From Thiovibrio sp964588325 (GTDB taxonomy: Bacteria > Desulfobacterota > Desulfobulbia > Desulfobulbales > Desulfurivibrionaceae): DNA of 64,000 bases. Made by a program: the position numbers and the translations under genes. Position 1 is the first letter of the stretch; every line of letters begins with the position of its first letter. The stretch lies in NCBI GenBank assembly GCA_964588325.1, contig CAZPOR010000005.1, positions 1-64,000 of the forward strand, read 5' to 3'. The notes beneath the pieces were generated by a model that worked only from the letters and a program-made list of their open reading frames with translations, had not been told where the DNA came from and did no database searches. Shown one piece after another: positions 9,076 to 18,306 of the stretch.

Positions 9076-9230
9076 CTATTGGCTCAACAACCGGTGAATC
9101 TTGCCTTTGTCCTTTGGACTTGAGCCAATACCGGCAGGAGACAACACAGGAACAACTTGTTTTTTCGTGATTATTCACTTTTTTCAACTTTGTTGAATGA
9201 GCCAATAGCTGGCCGAGAGTGAGCCAATAG
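9076..9230 (+). repeat. Four copies of TGAGCCAATAG before hsdR
   Basis: The 11-base sequence TGAGCCAATAG occurs at 9198-9208 and 9220-9230, inverted (CTATTGGCTCA) at 9076-9086, and as TGAGCCAATA at 9121-9130. The last two copies are 22 bases apart, about two helical turns. They fill the 199-base gap between the broken AlbA-type gene and hsdR and end 34 bases before the hsdR start. A small palindrome (TTCAAC-TTT-GTTGAA, 9183-9197) lies between copies. They look like operator sites for a regulator of hsdR. Confidence 0.6.
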
Positions 9231-9264
9231 ACATGAAAAAGCTGTTGTGTTTTGGGAGGGACTC

Positions 9265-12200
9265 ATGATCACCGACATCAACAGTGAAGACCGGCTGGTT
9301 CAGGCCACCTTTGCCGAACATTTGGAAAAGGTGCTGGGCTGGGAAAGTGTCTATGCCTGGACGCAGGAAGGTTTCGGGCCAGAGAGCCTGCTGGGGCGCA
9401 CCGATATGCGCGAGGTAGTGCTGAAGCGCGATCTCCGTCAAGCCCTTACCCTGCTGAACCCGGAACTGCCTGCTGTTGCTGTTGATGAAGCAATTGCCAA
9501 ACTTACCCACCACGATTTCAGCCGGTCACTCTTGCAGCACAATCAGGCATTCCACAAAATGATCCGCGATGGCGTGCCGGTCAGCTACCGGGACGCGGCC
9601 AATGTGCTACGCCATGCGCAGGCGAAGGTGATCGACTTCAAAAACGGCTCCACCAACGGCATACCGCATAACCGGTTCGTCGCGGTGCGGGAATTGAAGA
9701 TCACCGGCCTGCGACCTCCCAATTACAATCGCCGGGCCGACCTGGTCTGTTTTGTGAACGGCCTGCCAGTGGTATTTATCGAACTTAAGGCGGTTTACAA
9801 GAATATCCGCGCCGGATTTGACGGCAATCTCAAGGATTACCTTGATGAGCATGTCATCGTCCAGGCCTTTCATCACAATGCGTTTCTGATCGTCAGCAAC
9901 GGCCACCGCGCGCGCTACGGTTCCATAACCAGCGGATGGGATCATTTCACTGAATGGAAGCGTATGGATGAGAGCGATACAGGCGACGTGGAGGCCGAAG
10001 CGCTGCTGAACGGCATGCTGGCCAAGGAGAGACTCCTGGACATTCTGGAAAACTTTATCCTGTTTGACGAAAGCAGGCCAGGGGCGGTTCGCAAGGTGGT
10101 GGCCCGCAATCATCAGGTGTTGGGGGTGAACAAGGCGGTAGAGTCGGTCCTTCGCCAGGAAGAGTTGAAGTTGCGCTTCCCGCCAGAGCAACGCATGTCC
10201 TACCGGGTGATTGAGCTGCCCCGTGAGCAGGCCGTGGATGAAGATCTGCAATCGCATGCGCTGCCCGATGAGCCGCGCATGCTCAAACTGCCGGAGGCGG
10301 CCCATCCTGACCTCGGCAAACTGGGTGTTTTTTGGCACACGCAAGGAAGCGGCAAATCGTATTCGATGGCCTTTTTCACGGAGAAGGTGCGCCGTACCGT
10401 GCCAGGCAATTTCACCTTTGTCCTGATGACCGACCGCAATGACCTGGATAGCCAGATTTACCGGACTTTTGTCGGATGCGGAGCGGCGGATGCACAGACA
10501 CCTCGCGCCAGCTCCGGCAAGGAACTGGCGCAGTTCCTGGGACAAAATCATCGCTACATCTTCAGCCTGATCCACAAATTCAACCAGGATGTCAGCCCGG
10601 AGGAACCATACAGCCGCAGGGATGACATCATCGTTATCTCCGATGAAGCCCATCGCACCCAGGCTGGCAAACTTGCCCGCAACATGCGGATGGCCCTGCC
10701 CAATGCCGCCTTTATCGGCTTCACCGGCACCCCGCTCTTCAAGCATGACCATCTGACCAGGCGCATTTTCGGCAGCTATGTTTCCTGCTACGACTTCAAG
10801 CGCTCCGAGGAGGATGGGGCCACGGTAAAACTGGTCTACGAAAACCGGGGGGAAAAGCTGGGCATTGCGCGGCTGGACTTGAACGACCGCATTGCCGACG
10901 CCATTGCCAAGGCCGATCTTGACCCGGATCAGGACGCTTTGCTGGAGAAGTTGCTGGGCAAGGATTATGAGGTGATCACCACCGATGACCGGCTTGAGAA
11001 GATCGCCGATGACTTTGTGGAGCATGCCGCTACTCGCTGGGAATCGGGCAAATCATTGCTGGTGTGCGTGGATAAGATCACCTGCGCCCGGATGCATCAG
11101 TTGATTCTGCCAAGGTGGCAAGCCAAGCTGACGGCAGTGCGGGAGGAGATTGCATGCCGCGATGCTGCCTTGCGAGAGCAAGATGACGATGAAACCCGGC
11201 AACTGCTGATGGCGCAAAGGGACCGGCTTATGGCACAGGCCGGCTGGCTTGAAAGCACGATTATAGAGATCATCATCAGCGAGGCTCAAAACGAGGTGGC
11301 CGATTTCAAAAAGTGGGGTTTTGATATCATCCCCCACAGGGCCATCATGAAGCAGGGTTTCGAGACCGCCGACGGCAAGCGAGTAGATGTTGAATCGGCG
11401 TTCAAGAACCCCAAGCATCCATTCCGCATCGCCATTGTCTGCGCCATGTGGCTGACCGGCTTTGATGTGGAATGCCTCTCAACGCTGTACATAGATAAGC
11501 CGATGAAGGCCCACACACTGATGCAAGCCATCGCGCGGGCCAATCGTCGTTATCCCGGCAAGGACTTTGGCTTGATCGTGGACTATAACGGCATGTTGAA
11601 GAGCCTGCGCGAAGCCTTGGCCCAATACGCCCTGGGGGATGGCGAAGGAGGCAGCGAAGAAATTGTTGCCCCGATAGAAGAACGGGTTACGGCTTTACAA
11701 GCCGCGATCGAAGAAACCGAGACACACCTGCGCGGACTCGGCTTTGACTCCGGCCGGCTTATCGGCTCCAAGGGCTTCACGCGCATCAAGGCGCTCGCTG
11801 ATGCGGTGGAAGCTGTCTATACCTCCGACGAATCCAAGCGCCGGTACGAGATCATGGCTCGACAGGTGTTCCTCCGCTTTAAGGGGCTGCTGATGGAGCC
11901 GTCCGCCCTGCTCTATGCCGAGCGGCACGACAATATCGAGGCAATCTACAAAAAATTGACGGAACGCCGGGATACCGCGGATGTAACCGACCTGCTCAAG
12001 GAGTTGCATCGCATTGTCAACGAGACAATTCAAACCCAAAGCACACTGGCTGCCCCGACGGCTGAATCCAAATTCTATGATTTAAGCGATGTTGACCTGG
12101 AAAAGCTGCGGGAGGAGTTTGCCAGCAAGGTCCAGCGCAAGGCCTCCGCTTTGCAGGACATTCGGCAGGTCGTGGAACAAAAGCTGGCTGCCATGCTCAA

Positions 12201-12675
12201 GCGGAATCCCATGCGGATGGACTACTACAAAAAATATCAGGAGATCATCGCTGATTATAACCGGGAAAAGGATCGCGTCAGCATCGAGGAAACCTTTGCC
12301 AAGGTGGCTGCCCTGGCGGCGTCATTGGATGAAGAGCAGCGACGGATGGTGGAAGAGGGGCTGAGTGAGGAGGAATATGCTTTGTTCAGCCTGTTGGTGA
12401 GAGACAATCTGACCAAGACGGAACGGGAACGGATCAAGTCCGCCAGCCAGAGTTTGCTGCATGAGATCCAAACCCTTCTTGCCCCCCTGGAGCAATGGAC
12501 CCAGAAAGAGCAGACCCAAGCCGAGGTGGAGGTGTTTATTCTGGATCATCTCTATCCGCTATTGCCTTCGCCACCATTTACCGATGATGAAAAGCAGGCT
12601 GCGGCGCATGAGGTGTATAGCTATATCTGGAACAGCAGCGCATCAGGTGCTTTGCTTGAGGGGAATGGAGCGTGA
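9265..12675 (+). CDS. hsdR: Type I restriction endonuclease subunit R
   Basis: HsdR supplies DNA translocation and cleavage. The 1136-residue protein has an N-terminal nuclease domain with the PD-ExK-type core RRADLVCFVNGLPVVFIELKA (E-x-K near residue 173), then a superfamily 2 helicase motor: Walker A HTQGSGKS (358-365), DEAH near 460, GFTGTPLF, and the C-terminal motor motifs TGFDVECLSTLYIDKPM and MQAIARANRRYPGKDFGLIVDY. The last 300 residues are helical and bind the methylase core. GGGAGG precedes the ATG at 9265; an upstream in-frame GTG at 9247 has no such site. The gene appears intact, so the restriction system may be active. It converges on the spoT-like gene. Confidence 0.94.
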   Translation: MITDINSEDRLVQATFAEHLEKVLGWESVYAWTQEGFGPESLLGRTDMREVVLKRDLRQALTLLNPELPAVAVDEAIAKLTHHDFSRSLLQHNQAFHKMIRDGVPVSYRDAANVLRHAQAKVIDFKNGSTNGIPHNRFVAVRELKITGLRPPNYNRRADLVCFVNGLPVVFIELKAVYKNIRAGFDGNLKDYLDEHVIVQAFHHNAFLIVSNGHRARYGSITSGWDHFTEWKRMDESDTGDVEAEALLNGMLAKERLLDILENFILFDESRPGAVRKVVARNHQVLGVNKAVESVLRQEELKLRFPPEQRMSYRVIELPREQAVDEDLQSHALPDEPRMLKLPEAAHPDLGKLGVFWHTQGSGKSYSMAFFTEKVRRTVPGNFTFVLMTDRNDLDSQIYRTFVGCGAADAQTPRASSGKELAQFLGQNHRYIFSLIHKFNQDVSPEEPYSRRDDIIVISDEAHRTQAGKLARNMRMALPNAAFIGFTGTPLFKHDHLTRRIFGSYVSCYDFKRSEEDGATVKLVYENRGEKLGIARLDLNDRIADAIAKADLDPDQDALLEKLLGKDYEVITTDDRLEKIADDFVEHAATRWESGKSLLVCVDKITCARMHQLILPRWQAKLTAVREEIACRDAALREQDDDETRQLLMAQRDRLMAQAGWLESTIIEIIISEAQNEVADFKKWGFDIIPHRAIMKQGFETADGKRVDVESAFKNPKHPFRIAIVCAMWLTGFDVECLSTLYIDKPMKAHTLMQAIARANRRYPGKDFGLIVDYNGMLKSLREALAQYALGDGEGGSEEIVAPIEERVTALQAAIEETETHLRGLGFDSGRLIGSKGFTRIKALADAVEAVYTSDESKRRYEIMARQVFLRFKGLLMEPSALLYAERHDNIEAIYKKLTERRDTADVTDLLKELHRIVNETIQTQSTLAAPTAESKFYDLSDVDLEKLREEFASKVQRKASALQDIRQVVEQKLAAMLKRNPMRMDYYKKYQEIIADYNREKDRVSIEETFAKVAALAASLDEEQRRMVEEGLSEEEYALFSLLVRDNLTKTERERIKSASQSLLHEIQTLLAPLEQWTQKEQTQAEVEVFILDHLYPLLPSPPFTDDEKQAAAHEVYSYIWNSSASGALLEGNGA

Positions 12676-12708
12676 TTGCAAAGCAGATGTGGCGCTGCTG
12701 GACGCTTA

Positions 12709-14823
12709 CTACTGCTCCAGCCCGAACTCGAAGGCCATCCCGGTTTTGCCCAGGTGGACGAGGATATTTTTGAGCCCCTGCAGGGTGTCGACCTGAAAGT
12801 TGATCTGCCAGGCCGAGGTGCGCGACGGCTGGCTGGAAAGCAGTTCGATCTCGCTGATCTTCATCTCTTCCGGGGCCACGCCCAGCATCATCAAAACCCG
12901 GTTGCGGGACGGCGCCTCCAGCACGAGGATGCTCTGCGGCTTGGGCACCGGGGTTTCCTTGAGCCGCCAGCGCACCTCCACCACATCCTCGCGCTGGACA
13001 TGGAGGGAGGTGATGGTGGCGCATTCCTTCTGGTGCACGGAAAGCCCCCGTTCGCTGAGCAGGCCGTACAACACTTTTTCGGTGGGAACCGGGTTGCAGC
13101 AACGGGAAAATTTGATGCAGACAGGGTCCAGGGTGGCAAGCTCGATGCGGTTCAGGCTGCCGGTGGGCGGCTGCAGGGTTTCCCTTCCCGCATACAGGCG
13201 GGTTTTGATTTCGTTGATGAGTTCCCGCAACCGGAACCTCCCCTCTCCCAGGCCAAGAAAGAGCTCCGGCAACTCCCTTGCCCCGAGGGGACCCATGATG
13301 CTTTCCATGCCAGGGTTTTCAAGAATCTCATAGGGCAACCCATAGCGCTTGAGTTCCTGGCGAAGAATACTCTCGCCGATCATGCTGGCCAGAGCCTCCC
13401 GCCGTTGGCGGAACAGTTTGGACAGCTCCGCCCGGGCCCTGGGGGTCTGGCACCGGTGCTGGATATCCGGTTCGAAACGCACCGGCTCTTTCTGGCAGAT
13501 GATCTCCACCTGATCGCCGTCTTCGAGAAGGGCGTCCGGGGGCACCTGCCGCTTGCCGATCCTGGCCATGATGCAGCGTTTGCCCACATCGGTATGCACC
13601 TTGAAGGCAAAATCCAGTACGATGCTGTGGGCGGGCAGCTCGACAGGGTCGCCCTTGGGGGTATAGGTGTAGATGGCTTTTTTGCCGCTGACCGCGATCA
13701 TCTCCCGGTAGGAGAGATCCTCGTCCGTCCCCAGGATATCGAGCATCTCCCGCAGTTCCACCTCGAAGCTGGAGGGCACGGTCTTGTGGGCAAACCATTC
13801 CCGCACCAGGCCGGTGCGGGAGGAGGTGGTCATTTCGGTGGTGCGGATCTTGAACAGGTAGTTGCGCCCCTTGATATTGGCGCGGACATGCAGGCTCTGG
13901 TAGCCGGTGGCCTTGGGATTGGCGATGAAATCCCGGATGGTGCGCGGAATGGGCGGATAGTTCTGGTTGATGACCCCGAGAATCCGGTAGCAGGTCTGGA
14001 TATCGTTGGTCACGATGATAAATTCCAGGGGGTTGGCGATGGTTTTGTGCAGCACCTTCTGGGCCGGATCAAAGTAGGCCCACAGCCCCTTGGGATTGAG
14101 GCGGATCTCGTGGGTGATCCACACCTCCTTCATCCGCTCCTCAAGGGTGCGCTTGATGGCCAGCACCTCTTCGCTGCCCTGCAGCCGCTTGATCCCGGCC
14201 AGCACCTTCTGGCTCTGCCGGGGAAATTTGTACATCAGCGCCAGGGTATACAGCTCCCGCTTGATGGAGTTCAAGCCCATGACCTTGGCCAGGGGCGCGT
14301 AAATGTCCAGGGTTTCCTCGGCGATCTTCTGCCGTTTGTCCTTGGGCATGGAGCCCATGGTCCGCAGGTTGTGCAAGCGGTCGGCCAGCTTGATCAAGAG
14401 AACCTCGAGATGGGCCGCGGCCCCGGAAAAAAGCTTGCGGTGGACCAGCTTGTAAAAGGTCTGCTTGTTTCCGGAAAAGTTGGCGATCTTGGTGCAGGCA
14501 TCGACGATGATCTCGATGTTCTTGCCGAAGATCTCGCCGATGACCTCGCTGGTCACTTCGGGCACGTCCTCCACCGTATCGTGGAGCACGGCCGCGGCCA
14601 GCAGCTCCGGGTCGCGGATGTCCAGCTCCTCAACCAGGATCTTCGCCACCTGAAGGGGATGGCTGACATAGGCCTCGCCGGACTTGCGCCGCTGGTCCTG
14701 ATGGGCCGCAACCGCAAAAGACAACGCCTCCCAGAAAACCTTGGCCACCCCTTCCTGCCCGCCGAGAAGCTGCTCCATGCGCTCGCAATAGGCGGCTATG
14801 TTGAATTTTTTGGAAGGAGCCAT
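12709..14823 (-). CDS. RelA/SpoT family (p)ppGpp hydrolase, synthetase domain degenerate
   Basis: The 704 residues follow the long RelA/SpoT order. The HD hydrolase domain (about 25-200) carries SHPLQVA (H55), LLAAAVLHDTVED (H81-D82) and KLADRLHNLRTM, all intact. The synthetase-like domain is at about 230-340, the TGS domain at 382-445, a zinc-finger-type CCNPVP region near 610, and a C-terminal ACT domain follows. In the synthetase region GYQSLH is kept, but the substrate loop (usually RxKxxxS) reads RLNPKGLWAYFD, and the catalytic D-x-x-A-x-R segment reads NPLEFI. So (p)ppGpp breakdown looks possible but synthesis does not. A separate synthetase is expected elsewhere in the genome. The gene diverges from the RNase R gene. 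Confidence 0.85.
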   Translation of the reverse strand: MAPSKKFNIAAYCERMEQLLGGQEGVAKVFWEALSFAVAAHQDQRRKSGEAYVSHPLQVAKILVEELDIRDPELLAAAVLHDTVEDVPEVTSEVIGEIFGKNIEIIVDACTKIANFSGNKQTFYKLVHRKLFSGAAAHLEVLLIKLADRLHNLRTMGSMPKDKRQKIAEETLDIYAPLAKVMGLNSIKRELYTLALMYKFPRQSQKVLAGIKRLQGSEEVLAIKRTLEERMKEVWITHEIRLNPKGLWAYFDPAQKVLHKTIANPLEFIIVTNDIQTCYRILGVINQNYPPIPRTIRDFIANPKATGYQSLHVRANIKGRNYLFKIRTTEMTTSSRTGLVREWFAHKTVPSSFEVELREMLDILGTDEDLSYREMIAVSGKKAIYTYTPKGDPVELPAHSIVLDFAFKVHTDVGKRCIMARIGKRQVPPDALLEDGDQVEIICQKEPVRFEPDIQHRCQTPRARAELSKLFRQRREALASMIGESILRQELKRYGLPYEILENPGMESIMGPLGARELPELFLGLGEGRFRLRELINEIKTRLYAGRETLQPPTGSLNRIELATLDPVCIKFSRCCNPVPTEKVLYGLLSERGLSVHQKECATITSLHVQREDVVEVRWRLKETPVPKPQSILVLEAPSRNRVLMMLGVAPEEMKISEIELLSSQPSRTSAWQINFQVDTLQGLKNILVHLGKTGMAFEFGLEQ

Positions 14824-14887
14824 GGAGGTCGCGCGTCTTTCTTGTCCGGTGATGGGTAAATGGGATGTCCTGTCCCTGCAAATACGC

Positions 14888-14893
14888 TATAAT
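14888..14893 (+). promoter_or_regulatory. Possible -10 element between spoT-like and RNase R genes
   Basis: A perfect TATAAT lies in the divergent gap, but I could not find a convincing -35 box on the plus strand at the right distance. It is recorded as a weak candidate for RNase R transcription. Confidence 0.3.
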
Positions 14894-14972
14894 TACAGTT
14901 GCCAGGTTATTTTGTAGGGTATTTCGTTCTCAGCCCTTGTGCAATGATTTTCCATTTCTTCAAAAAAATAGC

Positions 14973-15003
14973 GTCGCTATCCAGCGTGATGCCGGATAGC
15001 GAC
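14973..15003 (+). promoter_or_regulatory. Perfect 10-bp hairpin in the RNase R leader
   Basis: GTCGCTATCC (14973-14982) and GGATAGCGAC (14994-15003) are perfect inverted repeats around an 11-base loop. It lies 21 bases before the preferred GTG start and contains the competing ATG (14989) in its loop. It is not followed by a T-run, so it is not an intrinsic terminator. It could be a protein operator or an mRNA structure affecting stability or translation. Confidence 0.5.
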
Positions 15004-15024
15004 ACAACCATACGAGGCGGGCCC

Positions 15025-17340
15025 GTGACACAGAGAAGAAAAGTTTTCCGCAGCAAACAGGAGCGGCCGGGGAAGCGGCAGCGCGAGGGCGGCAGGCCGG
15101 GGCGCCAGCGCCAGGAAGCACGCTTTGAAGGCGAGATCCTGGGCCACCTCTACACTGCGGAGATGCCGCTTTCGGCCCAGGATATCTTTGCCGCCCTGGG
15201 GTTGAGCAAGAGCCATCGCCAGGAGGTGCTGGGGGTGCTGGACGACCTCTGCCGCCGCAAGATGCTCTCCTGCAAACGGGACACCTTTGTTCTGCACAAG
15301 GGCGCGGAGCTCTTTGCCGGGCCGATCAGCGTGACCACCAAGGGGTACGGCTTTGTCGCCCCCACCGAGGCCCCGGCCGAACTGGAGATCGACCAGGACG
15401 TCTTCATCCCCCCCGGCATGCTGGGCGGTTCGGCCCACAACGACAAGGTGCTGGTCCAGTTGATGAGCCGCCGCAACGACCGCTACGAAGGGCGGGTGAT
15501 CGCGGTCCTGAGCCGGGCCACCACCCGGCTGGTGGGAACCTACATGGCCGGCGGCAACACCGGCCTGGTGATCCCCGAGGACTCCCGCTTCCCCTACAAT
15601 CTGATCATCCGCAGGGAAGACAGCCGGGGCGCCAAGAACGGCGACGCGGTTTTGGCAGAAGTCACCTCCTTTGCCGCGGGGCAGCGCAACCTGGACGGCA
15701 TCATCCTCGAAGTGCTGGGCAATCCCAAGGATATCCAGGTGCAGACCGAGATGGTTATCCGCAAGTTCGACCTGCCCCATCTCTTCACCCAAGAGGTACT
15801 CAAAGAAGTGGACGGCCTGGACCCGGAGGTGAAGATGTCCGCCTCCCGCACCGACCTGCGGGGCGTGACCCATGTGACCATCGACGGCGAAACAGCTCGC
15901 GATTTCGACGACGCCGTGGCCATCGAGGTGCTGAAAAAGGGTTTTCGCCTCTATGTCTCCATCGCCGATGTCAGCCATTACGTGCGGCCGCACACCCCGG
16001 TGGATGTCGAGGCCTACCAGCGCGGCACCAGCGTCTATTTCCCCACCCGGGTCATCCCCATGCTGCCGGAGCGGCTCTCCAACAACCTGTGCAGCCTGGT
16101 GCCCAATGAAGACCGCTACACCTTCACCGCCATGCTCGATTTCGACGAGCACGGCAACCGGCTGGGCAAACGGTTCATGAAGAGCATCATCCGCAGCAAA
16201 CACCGCCTCACCTACACCAAGGTCAAACAGATCCTGGTGGACAAGGATGCGGCCATGCGCAGCCAGTACGCGGACATGGTGGAGGATCTGGAGCGCATGG
16301 GCCGACTGGCCGCAAGCCTTGAAAAACAGCGGACAAAACGGGGAAGCATCGGCTTTGAACTGCCGGAACCGGTGGTGGTGCTGGGCGAGGACAATACCGT
16401 GACAACCATCGCGCGCAGCGAGCGCAACCAGGCGCACAAGCTCATCGAGGAGTTCATGCTCGCGGCCAACGAGGCGGTGGCCGAGGCGTTTGACCAGGGC
16501 AGGATCGACTCCCTCTACCGCATCCACGAACCGCCCGACCAGCTCAAGGTGGCAGAGTTCACCGAATTCGCCCAGAGCATGGGGCTCCCGGTGGACGACG
16601 GCGACGGCTCGCCCCAGTGGTTCGGCAAGGTATTGAGCATGGCTGCGGGCACCCCCCAGGAGTACATCATCAGCAACCTGTTGCTGCGCACCATGCAGCA
16701 GGCCCGCTACTCCCCGCACAACGTGGGCCATTTCGGCCTGGCCGCCACCCACTACACCCACTTCACCTCCCCCATCCGGAGATACCCGGATCTCATGGTC
16801 CACCGGGCCCTGGCTGCAAGCCTGCAAAAAAAGGGGAGGGAAAAGCCCGCAGGAGAAATGGTGTCCACCGAGGAAGCGGGCGGATTTCTCTCCAAACGGG
16901 AACGGGTGGCGGTGGAGGCCGACCGGGAGATGGTGGAGCGGCTCCAGGTCCATTTCATGGCCGAAAAAATCGGCGAGACCTTTGAGGGTATCATCTCCGG
17001 GGTCACCGCCTTCGGGTTGTTCGTCGAGCTGACCGAGGTTTTTGTCAACGGGGCGGTGCCCATCACCGAGATGCGCGACGATTATTACGAACTGGAACAG
17101 GGCCGCCACCGGCTCATCGGCCAGCGGACCAAGACCGTCTTCCAGATCGGCGATCTGGTGCGGGTGCGCCTGACCAGCGTAGAAATCCCCCGGCGGCGGA
17201 TCAATTTCAGCGTGGAGGAAAAGCTGGCCCGGGCCACGGACTTGGTGCAGGCTGCCCCAAAAAAACGCACGTCAAGCCAGGCCAAGCCCCGGAAAAAATC
17301 CGTTGCCCAACCAACAAAGCGCCCAACTAAAGGCAAATGA
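15025..17340 (+). CDS. rnr: Ribonuclease R (RNase II family 3'-5' exoribonuclease)
   Basis: RNase R degrades structured RNA from the 3' end. The 771-residue protein begins with a basic tail, then an N-terminal helix-turn-helix/cold-shock region (about 25-215), the RNB catalytic domain (about 270-600) with TIDGETARDFDDAVA carrying the metal-binding aspartates, an S1 domain (about 650-735; FEGIISGVTAFGLFVEL), and a Lys/Pro-rich C-terminal tail typical of RNase R. The frame extends upstream to 14899, but the GTG at 15025 has a usable GAGGCGG site and matches where homologues begin; an ATG at 14989 is the alternative. The stop overlaps the next gene by four bases. Confidence 0.92.
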   Translation: MTQRRKVFRSKQERPGKRQREGGRPGRQRQEARFEGEILGHLYTAEMPLSAQDIFAALGLSKSHRQEVLGVLDDLCRRKMLSCKRDTFVLHKGAELFAGPISVTTKGYGFVAPTEAPAELEIDQDVFIPPGMLGGSAHNDKVLVQLMSRRNDRYEGRVIAVLSRATTRLVGTYMAGGNTGLVIPEDSRFPYNLIIRREDSRGAKNGDAVLAEVTSFAAGQRNLDGIILEVLGNPKDIQVQTEMVIRKFDLPHLFTQEVLKEVDGLDPEVKMSASRTDLRGVTHVTIDGETARDFDDAVAIEVLKKGFRLYVSIADVSHYVRPHTPVDVEAYQRGTSVYFPTRVIPMLPERLSNNLCSLVPNEDRYTFTAMLDFDEHGNRLGKRFMKSIIRSKHRLTYTKVKQILVDKDAAMRSQYADMVEDLERMGRLAASLEKQRTKRGSIGFELPEPVVVLGEDNTVTTIARSERNQAHKLIEEFMLAANEAVAEAFDQGRIDSLYRIHEPPDQLKVAEFTEFAQSMGLPVDDGDGSPQWFGKVLSMAAGTPQEYIISNLLLRTMQQARYSPHNVGHFGLAATHYTHFTSPIRRYPDLMVHRALAASLQKKGREKPAGEMVSTEEAGGFLSKRERVAVEADREMVERLQVHFMAEKIGETFEGIISGVTAFGLFVELTEVFVNGAVPITEMRDDYYELEQGRHRLIGQRTKTVFQIGDLVRVRLTSVEIPRRRINFSVEEKLARATDLVQAAPKKRTSSQAKPRKKSVAQPTKRPTKGK

Positions 17341-18122
17341 ACGAAATGGTGCAGGATACGGTGCGGGAGCTGATGGGCCAGGCGGCCATCGTCCTGGTCT
17401 CCCCCAAATTTGCCGAAAATGCCGGCTCGGCGGCACGGACCGCGGCGAACATGGGGATTGGCCGGCTCATCCTCGTCTGCCGGGAAGTGCCGGACCGCGA
17501 CAGAATGCTCACGCTGGCCACCGCCAAGGCAGCCCACCTCATCGATACCCTGGAACACCACCGGGAGCTGGGGGAGGCCCTGGCCCCCTTCGGCTGGGTG
17601 CTGGGCACCTCGGCCCGCCAGGGCAGAAAACGGACCACGGTCAACAGCCCCAGGCAGCTCATGGGCGAGGTTCTGCCCCAGCTCAAGAACAACCGGGTCG
17701 CCCTGCTCTTCGGCCCGGAAGACCGGGGGTTGACCAACGAGGAACTCCGCTACTGCAACCGGATCACCACCATCCCCACCGTTGATTTTTCCTCCCTCAA
17801 CCTGGCCCAGGCCGTGGCCATCCTCTGCCACGAACTCCATTACAGCGTTCTGGACGCAGTGAGCCGCAACGCCTTTCCCGTTTCGGTCCCAAAGCAGGGC
17901 GACAAACAGGAGCTTGAGGCGATGTTCGGCCATGTGGAAGAAACGCTCACGGCCATCGGCTTCTTGAAAAACGGGGAGGATGATTACTGGATGAAGAGCA
18001 TCCGCCAGTTTCTCGGGCGGATCGGTTTGAAGTCAAAGGAGATCAAGATCATCCGGGGAGTCTGCAGACAACTGCTCTGGCAGGACAGACAAAAAGCCCC
18101 AGGCAAAGGGAAAAACGAATAG
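17337..18122 (+). CDS. TrmJ-like SPOUT RNA methyltransferase
   Basis: This 261-residue protein has the SpoU/TrmH-family knot signatures: IVLVSPKFAENAGSAARTAANMGI at the N-terminus, ALLFGPEDRGLTNEEL (motif 2) and IPTVDFSSLNLAQAVAILCHEL (motif 3). These place it in TrmH group 1, whose best-known member, TrmJ, makes 2'-O-methylation at tRNA position 32. The C-terminal 80 residues are the helical extension of that group. It is translationally coupled (ATGA) to RNase R, a pairing that suits RNA maturation and turnover. The exact target RNA is not certain. Confidence 0.87.
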   Translation: MNEMVQDTVRELMGQAAIVLVSPKFAENAGSAARTAANMGIGRLILVCREVPDRDRMLTLATAKAAHLIDTLEHHRELGEALAPFGWVLGTSARQGRKRTTVNSPRQLMGEVLPQLKNNRVALLFGPEDRGLTNEELRYCNRITTIPTVDFSSLNLAQAVAILCHELHYSVLDAVSRNAFPVSVPKQGDKQELEAMFGHVEETLTAIGFLKNGEDDYWMKSIRQFLGRIGLKSKEIKIIRGVCRQLLWQDRQKAPGKGKNE

Positions 18123-18142
18123 CGCTGCATCAGAAAGGGTCG

Positions 18143-18306
18143 GTAACTATTCAGCAGCGCCGCTTCGCTGCTGCCGGAGCTGCCGGAGCTGCCGGAGCTG
18201 CTAGGAAGAGGTCTGCGAAGTGTGCCAATGCACATGAGCCAAGCCGATGACAGCTAAGCGAGCGGCGCGAGACTGCGACGCAGATGCGGTGCTGCTGAAT
18301 AGTTAC
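18143..18306. repeat. 164-bp palindromic element with 16-bp inverted ends
   Basis: GTAACTATTCAGCAGC (18143-18158) is exactly repeated in inverted form at 18291-18306. Between the arms are CGCCGCTTCGCTGCTG (18158-18173), three tandem copies of CTGCCGGAG (18171-18197), and a right half containing AAGCCGATGACA and GCAGATGCGGTGC. The right arm ends inside the corA stop codon. Related pieces occur at 20528-20632 and 47901-47982. No open frame or transposase is present, so it resembles a MITE or REP-like intergenic element. Confidence 0.7.

Noticed and set aside
12676..14859. A 727-codon open frame on the plus strand, antisense to the spoT-like gene
   Set aside because: It is antisense to a well-conserved gene, its protein is low-complexity (Gly/His/Leu/Asp-rich) with no family resemblance, and long antisense frames are common in G+C-rich DNA.
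14989..15024. ATG at 14989 as the RNase R start
   Set aside because: It sits in the loop of a perfect hairpin and has no ribosome site; the GTG at 15025 fits homologue N-termini better. Kept only as an alternative.
14977..17109. A 710-codon open frame antisense to RNase R
   Set aside because: Shadow of the RNase R gene: no conserved motifs, His/Gly/Asp-biased composition, no ribosome site.
18171..18197. Three 9-bp tandem repeats as a CRISPR-like array
   Set aside because: Units are contiguous, without spacers, and lie inside a palindromic element; no cas genes.
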